A stretch of 16,988 nucleotides of DNA from positions 1 through 16,988 of the forward strand of contig VSPM01000059.1 of assembly GCA_009775365.1 (NCBI GenBank), given 5' to 3'. This document shows, piece by piece, positions 13,421-16,988 of this stretch; within the stretch, counting starts at the first letter, position 1, and every line of letters starts with the position of its first letter. A model generated the notes under the pieces. The model searched no databases. It was not told where the DNA came from and saw only the letters and a list, made by a program, of their open reading frames with translations. Both the position numbers and the translations under genes were made by a program. Source of the stretch: Muribaculaceae bacterium. Its GTDB lineage: Bacteria > Bacteroidota > Bacteroidia > Bacteroidales > Muribaculaceae.

Positions 13421-13478
13421 TTCCCTGTTAAACAAATTAGTTGTTCAGATAAGTTTTATATAACTGCTATAGATGCTG

Positions 13479-13509
13479 CAAATATAATAAAAAAAAACAG
13501 GACAACAAA
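13479..13509 (-). promoter_or_regulatory. WYL-gene promoter
   Basis: On the minus strand TTTG (13506-13509) is followed after 19 nt by TATATTTG (13479-13486), a full consensus match. The leader to the ATG at 13420 would be about 50 nt. The -33 contact sits at the loop of the manC terminator hairpin. Confidence 0.7.
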
Positions 13510-13526
13510 CGGTTGTCCTGTTTTTT
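13492..13526. terminator. Bidirectional terminator after manC
   Basis: A perfect 15-bp stem (13492-13506 with 13512-13526) has a 5-nt loop and a run of A on one side and T on the other. It is 174 nt past the manC stop and should end that transcript on the minus strand. The interval 13527-13699 holds no supported gene. Confidence 0.85.
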
Positions 13527-13699
13527 CGAGATTTTGGATTGTTTACTTATGAAGATTGGAAAAAGTGTTGACGTGCTTACTTTTTTGAAGCAATTGGGTT
13601 ATTGTGTCGTCGAGATTATCACTGATGTTCCCTGGCTAATAGCAGTCATGACGCCTGTATGTGGAGGCACATGAGGAATCTTGCCGCAGGCGATTGCAA

Positions 13700-14785
13700 T
13701 CACACATAATCTTCTCCGAATCTGCTCTTGACTTCGTTCACAATCTGGCGAATCTTTTGTTCGTCGCGTTTCGGATAAATCAGGAGGGCGTTGCCATTGT
13801 CGGCCACAATATAATCTTTAAGCCCGGAGGCCACGATTATTTTATCGCCGTTAACGGCAAACATTGAGTCTGCGCAATCAGTTGCGAGCACTTTGCAATT
13901 CTGAGTGACATTCCCTTCGGCGTTTTTGGGAGAGGCATCGTAAAGGGCGTTCCAAGTGCCGAGGTCGCTCCATCCGAGGTCGACAGTTTTCACGAAAACG
14001 TTGTCGGCCTTTTCCATGATGGCATAGTCGATTGAGATTGCAGGGGCGTTAGGGAATATGTTGTCGATAAATCCGGGTTCGAAGGGGGTGCCATACACCT
14101 TTTCGGTCGTGTTGAAAAGCTGTGCGGTCTCAGGGTCATATTTATCGAATGCTTTCAGAATGTTTTCAGCAGTCCAGAGAAAGATTCCGGCGTTCCAGAA
14201 AAACTCTCCGCTCGACAGGAACATCTCGGCCATCTCCAGGTTCGGTTTTTCAGTGAATGATTTCACTTTGCTGAATCCTGGCTGGTCGGTGCAGGCCACG
14301 CCTTGCTGGATATAGCCGTAGCCGGTGTTTGGGCCCGTAGGCTGGATTCCGAGTGTGAGGAGACGGTTTCCGTTCTCCACAAAATTCAGTCCCTCCTCTA
14401 TTGCGTCCTGGAAGGCTCTCTCTTTAAGCACGAGATGGTCAGACGGGAGAGTGACGATAGAGGCTTTAGGGTCTATGGCATATATGTGGTGGGCGGCCCA
14501 GCAGATGCAAGGGGCAGTGTTGCGGCGTGCCGGCTCAAGGAGTATGTTTGACTCGCTCACCTGAGGCAGCTGTTCGCGGATGATGTCGGCATACTGGCGG
14601 TTGGTGACGAGTATGATGTTTTCGGGGTCTACAATAGGACTTATGCGGTCAACAGTGAGTTGCAGGAGGCTTTTGCCTGTGCCGAAAAAGTCAAGAAACT
14701 GCTTAGGGCGGTCGTTACGGCTGAAAGGCCAGAATCTGGAGCCTACGCCTCCGCACATTATTACGCAATAGCGATGTGATTTCAT
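13700..14785 (-). CDS. manC: Mannose-1-phosphate guanylyltransferase
   Basis: This 361-residue cytoplasmic enzyme makes GDP-mannose from mannose-1-phosphate and GTP, feeding capsule, O-antigen and GDP-fucose synthesis. The nucleotidyltransferase signature is clear: CGGVGSRFWPFSRNDRPKQF (about 11-30) includes the GTP-binding glycine loop and the catalytic Arg and Lys. LPSDH is a metal-binding region, KSFTEKPN is the sugar-phosphate loop, and VDLGWSDLGTW is typical near the C-terminal third. Length fits the single-domain form; the fused phosphomannose-isomerase domain of long ManC proteins is absent. It is 161 nt downstream of the phosphate-transporter gene; no clear promoter is seen in that gap, so read-through is possible. 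Confidence 0.95.
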   Translation of the reverse strand: MKSHRYCVIMCGGVGSRFWPFSRNDRPKQFLDFFGTGKSLLQLTVDRISPIVDPENIILVTNRQYADIIREQLPQVSESNILLEPARRNTAPCICWAAHHIYAIDPKASIVTLPSDHLVLKERAFQDAIEEGLNFVENGNRLLTLGIQPTGPNTGYGYIQQGVACTDQPGFSKVKSFTEKPNLEMAEMFLSSGEFFWNAGIFLWTAENILKAFDKYDPETAQLFNTTEKVYGTPFEPGFIDNIFPNAPAISIDYAIMEKADNVFVKTVDLGWSDLGTWNALYDASPKNAEGNVTQNCKVLATDCADSMFAVNGDKIIVASGLKDYIVADNGNALLIYPKRDEQKIRQIVNEVKSRFGEDYV

Positions 14786-14946
14786 ATCTCTTACTGTTTG
14801 GTTTTTTACTTATGTTGGTATGGAATTTATTCCTTGAGTGAAGTTTTGCGAACCTATGCTACAGGTCGAGCTGTCCTGAAGATAGGGGGCGGGGAATAGG
14901 CTTGCCATATATTTTTGTGAATATAAAAGGGTATGGGCAGCAGTGT

Positions 14947-16737
14947 TTAATTGTCGGTTGTGGGACGGAACTGGTGTTTCACTCCTTCCACCACATTGAG
15001 CATATAGTCGCCGAGTTTTTCCGCTTCCGAAATCAGGTCCATAAAGAAGATTCCCTCCTGATAGCCGTAGTCCTTGTTGTTGATGTTGAAGATATTGGAG
15101 TCACGCAGACTATTGCGGAGGTTGTTGATTTCGCGCTCCTTGTTATATGCCTGTATAATCCTGGCATCTTCAGGAGTCTCCATCTCTTTTAGAATCTCAG
15201 TCATGTTGCTCATTGCGGCATCGACAAGCGTGTACATGGTGTCGATTTCCTTCATTACCGCAGGGTCGAATTTCACATGGTTCAGGTGCTGGCGTGCCAC
15301 TGTCTTGGCCACATTGAAGCATCCGTCGGCAATGGATTCGATTTCACTTATAACCCGCAGCATTCCTGCAATGCGCATTTTGCCTTCAGGGCTGAGCCTG
15401 CCTTCCGCCACATGGTTGAGGAAGTTTCCGATTTCAATTTCCATTCGGTCGGAAATCTCTTCATATTTCTCCATACGGTTGTAGGTGTCGGTGTAGCGGG
15501 TGTCTTTTTCCGGCAGATGGATGATGTCTTGCGCCATCTTTAACATGCGAGCCACCCTTTCGCCATATACGGCTATCTCTTTTTGAGCCTGTGTTATGTT
15601 GAGTTCTGAGGCCGACAGCATTCCGCGTCCGATATATTTGAGTGTGAACTCCTCTTCCATGTCTTTATGTTTGGCCGGCATAATCCAGCACACCACCTTT
15701 ACATAAAGTTTAGTGAACCATATCATGATGAGAAGGTTGCAGGTGTTGAACACGGTCGGAAACATCGCCAGGCCGAATGCCACCGAGGCCTGGGCCTTTG
15801 CTGTCAGGCCTCCCTGCGGGTTCAGCAGGGTTGAGTCGGCCATGGCGGCTTCTTCTGCCTTTGAGATGTCGAGAGGATTAAGGCCGTTGCACACCTGAGT
15901 TATGTCGGCCACAAGGTTCATGAACGGATGGAATATGCAAAGCACGATTATCGAGCCGATCACGTTGAAAAGGACGTGGCCCATTGCTGTGCGCTTGGCG
16001 GCAAGATTGCCGCTCAGAGAGGCGAGGATAGGGGTGATGGTTGTTCCGATGTTTCCGCCGAGAATTATTGCGCATCCGAGCTCGAAGTTGATCCATCCTT
16101 GCGAGCACATGATAAGGGTGATTGCAAATGTCGCGGCCGAACTTTGTGCCACCATTGTGAGCACTATGCCGATGCCGAAGAATATGAGCACTGAGCCGGA
16201 GCCGAGAGTTGTGTAGTTGGTGACAAACTGCAGCATCTCCGGATTGGCCTGCAGGTCGGGCACGTATTTGCTGATGAGGTCGAGTCCCATGAAGAGGAAG
16301 CAGAAGCCTATCAGGAACTCACCCAGCGATTTGTAGGCGCTTTTCTTCATAAACAGCATGGGCACTCCGACGGCAAGGAGCAGGATGCTATAGTCTGATA
16401 TGCTGACTTCGAAAGAAAATGCGGAGATGATCCAGGTGGTTACGGTGGTGCCGACGTTGGCGCCGAAAATAACGGCCATTGATTGGGCGAGACTCATCAG
16501 GCCGGCGTTGACGAAACTCACCACCATCACGGTAGAAGCACTCGAACTTTGAATCAATGCAGTGATGGCAATTCCCGTGAGCACGCCGGCCACACGGTTT
16601 TTGGTCATGATGCCGAGGATGTTGCGGAGGCGGTCGCCCGCTACTTTCTGAAGCCCCTCGCTCATCACTTTCATGCCGTAGAGGAAGAGGCAGACAGCAC
16701 CGAGGAGACTGATGAAGTCAATGACGGTATAATTCAT
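14947..16737 (-). CDS. Na+/phosphate symporter family protein with PhoU-like tail
   Basis: This 596-residue inner-membrane protein belongs to the Na/Pi-cotransporter (NptA/PNaS) family. Two inverted repeats each carry the signature: LIQSSSAST (Gln63-Ser66) followed by GANVGTTVT (from 92), and VAQSSAAT (Gln198-Ser200) followed by GGNIGTTIT (from 227). About eight to ten hydrophobic segments occupy residues 1-350. The last 200 residues are helical, charged and PhoU-like, as in many bacterial members, and may link uptake to phosphate status. The usual role is sodium-driven phosphate uptake; some relatives have other anion substrates or signalling functions. It has a full-consensus promoter just upstream. 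Start and length are normal. Confidence 0.93.
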   Translation of the reverse strand: MNYTVIDFISLLGAVCLFLYGMKVMSEGLQKVAGDRLRNILGIMTKNRVAGVLTGIAITALIQSSSASTVMVVSFVNAGLMSLAQSMAVIFGANVGTTVTTWIISAFSFEVSISDYSILLLAVGVPMLFMKKSAYKSLGEFLIGFCFLFMGLDLISKYVPDLQANPEMLQFVTNYTTLGSGSVLIFFGIGIVLTMVAQSSAATFAITLIMCSQGWINFELGCAIILGGNIGTTITPILASLSGNLAAKRTAMGHVLFNVIGSIIVLCIFHPFMNLVADITQVCNGLNPLDISKAEEAAMADSTLLNPQGGLTAKAQASVAFGLAMFPTVFNTCNLLIMIWFTKLYVKVVCWIMPAKHKDMEEEFTLKYIGRGMLSASELNITQAQKEIAVYGERVARMLKMAQDIIHLPEKDTRYTDTYNRMEKYEEISDRMEIEIGNFLNHVAEGRLSPEGKMRIAGMLRVISEIESIADGCFNVAKTVARQHLNHVKFDPAVMKEIDTMYTLVDAAMSNMTEILKEMETPEDARIIQAYNKEREINNLRNSLRDSNIFNINNKDYGYQEGIFFMDLISEAEKLGDYMLNVVEGVKHQFRPTTDN

Positions 16738-16763
16738 CGGAAATGGTTGATGTTATATGATGG

Positions 16764-16795
16764 CAAAATTAGTGAAAAAACCTAAATCCCACAAA
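16764..16795 (-). promoter_or_regulatory. Promoter of the Na+/phosphate symporter gene
   Basis: On the minus strand TTTG (complement of 16792-16795) is followed after 20 nt by TAATTTTG (16764-16771), an exact match to the Bacteroidota consensus. The leader is about 23 nt. Confidence 0.75.
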
Positions 16796-16845
16796 TTTTA
16801 GTTCATGTTTGGTCGCATCCCTCATTGAAAACGAATTATTGTAGC

Positions 16846-16912
16846 ACACGGCTCTTTCATTTAAGCACAAAATAACGACAAAAGCCCCCTTACCCGATTC
16901 AGTACGAATCGG
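16846..16912 (-). repeat. 67-bp dispersed repeat, right copy (inverted)
   Basis: The reverse complement of 10-76 with no mismatch, in opposite orientation and 16.8 kb away. The hairpin at its distal end (CCGATTC, AGTAC loop, GAATCGG at 16894-16911) is shortened here because the outer bases differ from the left copy. It lies between the divergent promoters of the symporter gene and of a gene beyond the right edge. Confidence 0.9.
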
Positions 16913-16956
16913 CGGGAGTTTGTCACTTTAGGCAGAAAAAATAATTTAACGAATTG

Positions 16957-16987
16957 TTGCACAGTTTGTTTTTTATTTATATCTTTG
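16957..16987 (+). promoter_or_regulatory. Plus-strand promoter reading out of the window
   Basis: TTG (16957-16959) is followed after exactly 20 nt by TATCTTTG (16980-16987), a full consensus match. The gene it serves starts beyond the right edge and is divergent from the symporter gene. Confidence 0.65.
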
Positions 16988-16988
16988 T

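Noticed and set aside
13549..13674. A 41-codon plus-strand frame beginning MKIGKSVDVLTFLKQLGY
   Set aside because: No promoter, coupling or conserved neighbour supports it, and it lies in the manC 3' region. It is kept only as a possibility.

Overview
The window looks like a chromosomal segment from a member of the Bacteroidales. Muribaculaceae or a relative is my guess, inferred from protein style and not proven. Direct support comes from several upstream regions carrying the Bacteroidota promoter pattern (TTG, 19-20 nt, TAnnTTTG), AT-rich leaders without Shine-Dalgarno sequences, and typical families: a DUF4369-type lipoprotein, a TPR protein with a C-terminal helix-turn-helix, and a two-subunit KorAB oxidoreductase. 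All large housekeeping genes lie on the minus strand. No rRNA, tRNA, CRISPR array or insertion sequence with terminal repeats was seen.

Layout, left to right. (1) 1-1830: acpP-fabF, a fatty-acid synthesis operon with its terminator and an operator-like inverted repeat upstream. (2) 1890-5345: an AT-rich island bracketed by two diverged, same-orientation copies of a structured repeat of about 85-97 bp. It holds a plus-strand TPR/membrane/HTH regulator (2062-3837). Converging on it, on the minus strand, are a lipoprotein with a glycine-rich hydrophobic tail (4214-5047) and two tiny genes missed by length-based gene calling, of 39 and 37 codons, which overlap by ATGA (4021-4140 and 3911-4024). 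(3) 5449-8329: korA-korB, 2-oxoacid:ferredoxin oxidoreductase. (4) 8540-9700: a REP-associated-type Y1 (HUH) transposase with an extra C-terminal domain, flanked by an 18-bp direct repeat and a three-unit 21-bp tandem repeat. (5) 9744-12382: a thioredoxin-fold lipoprotein gene, apparently transcribed leaderless, followed by comM/yifB. (6) 12485-13420: a WYL-domain regulator. (7) 13700-16737: manC (GDP-mannose synthesis) and a Na+/phosphate symporter with a PhoU-like tail.

The window is also bracketed by a perfect 67-bp inverted repeat (10-76 and 16846-16912) that contains a hairpin. It is a dispersed repeat or a substrate for inversion.

The part most likely to be a new system is the 1.89-5.35 kb island. 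A membrane-anchored regulator faces a secreted lipoprotein and two translationally coupled micro-peptides. The regulator's most plausible terminator lies beyond the peptide genes, so its transcript would be antisense to them. The flanking repeats show compensatory base changes. Gene prediction is direct from sequence; the function (bacteriocin, toxin or signalling cassette) is inference.
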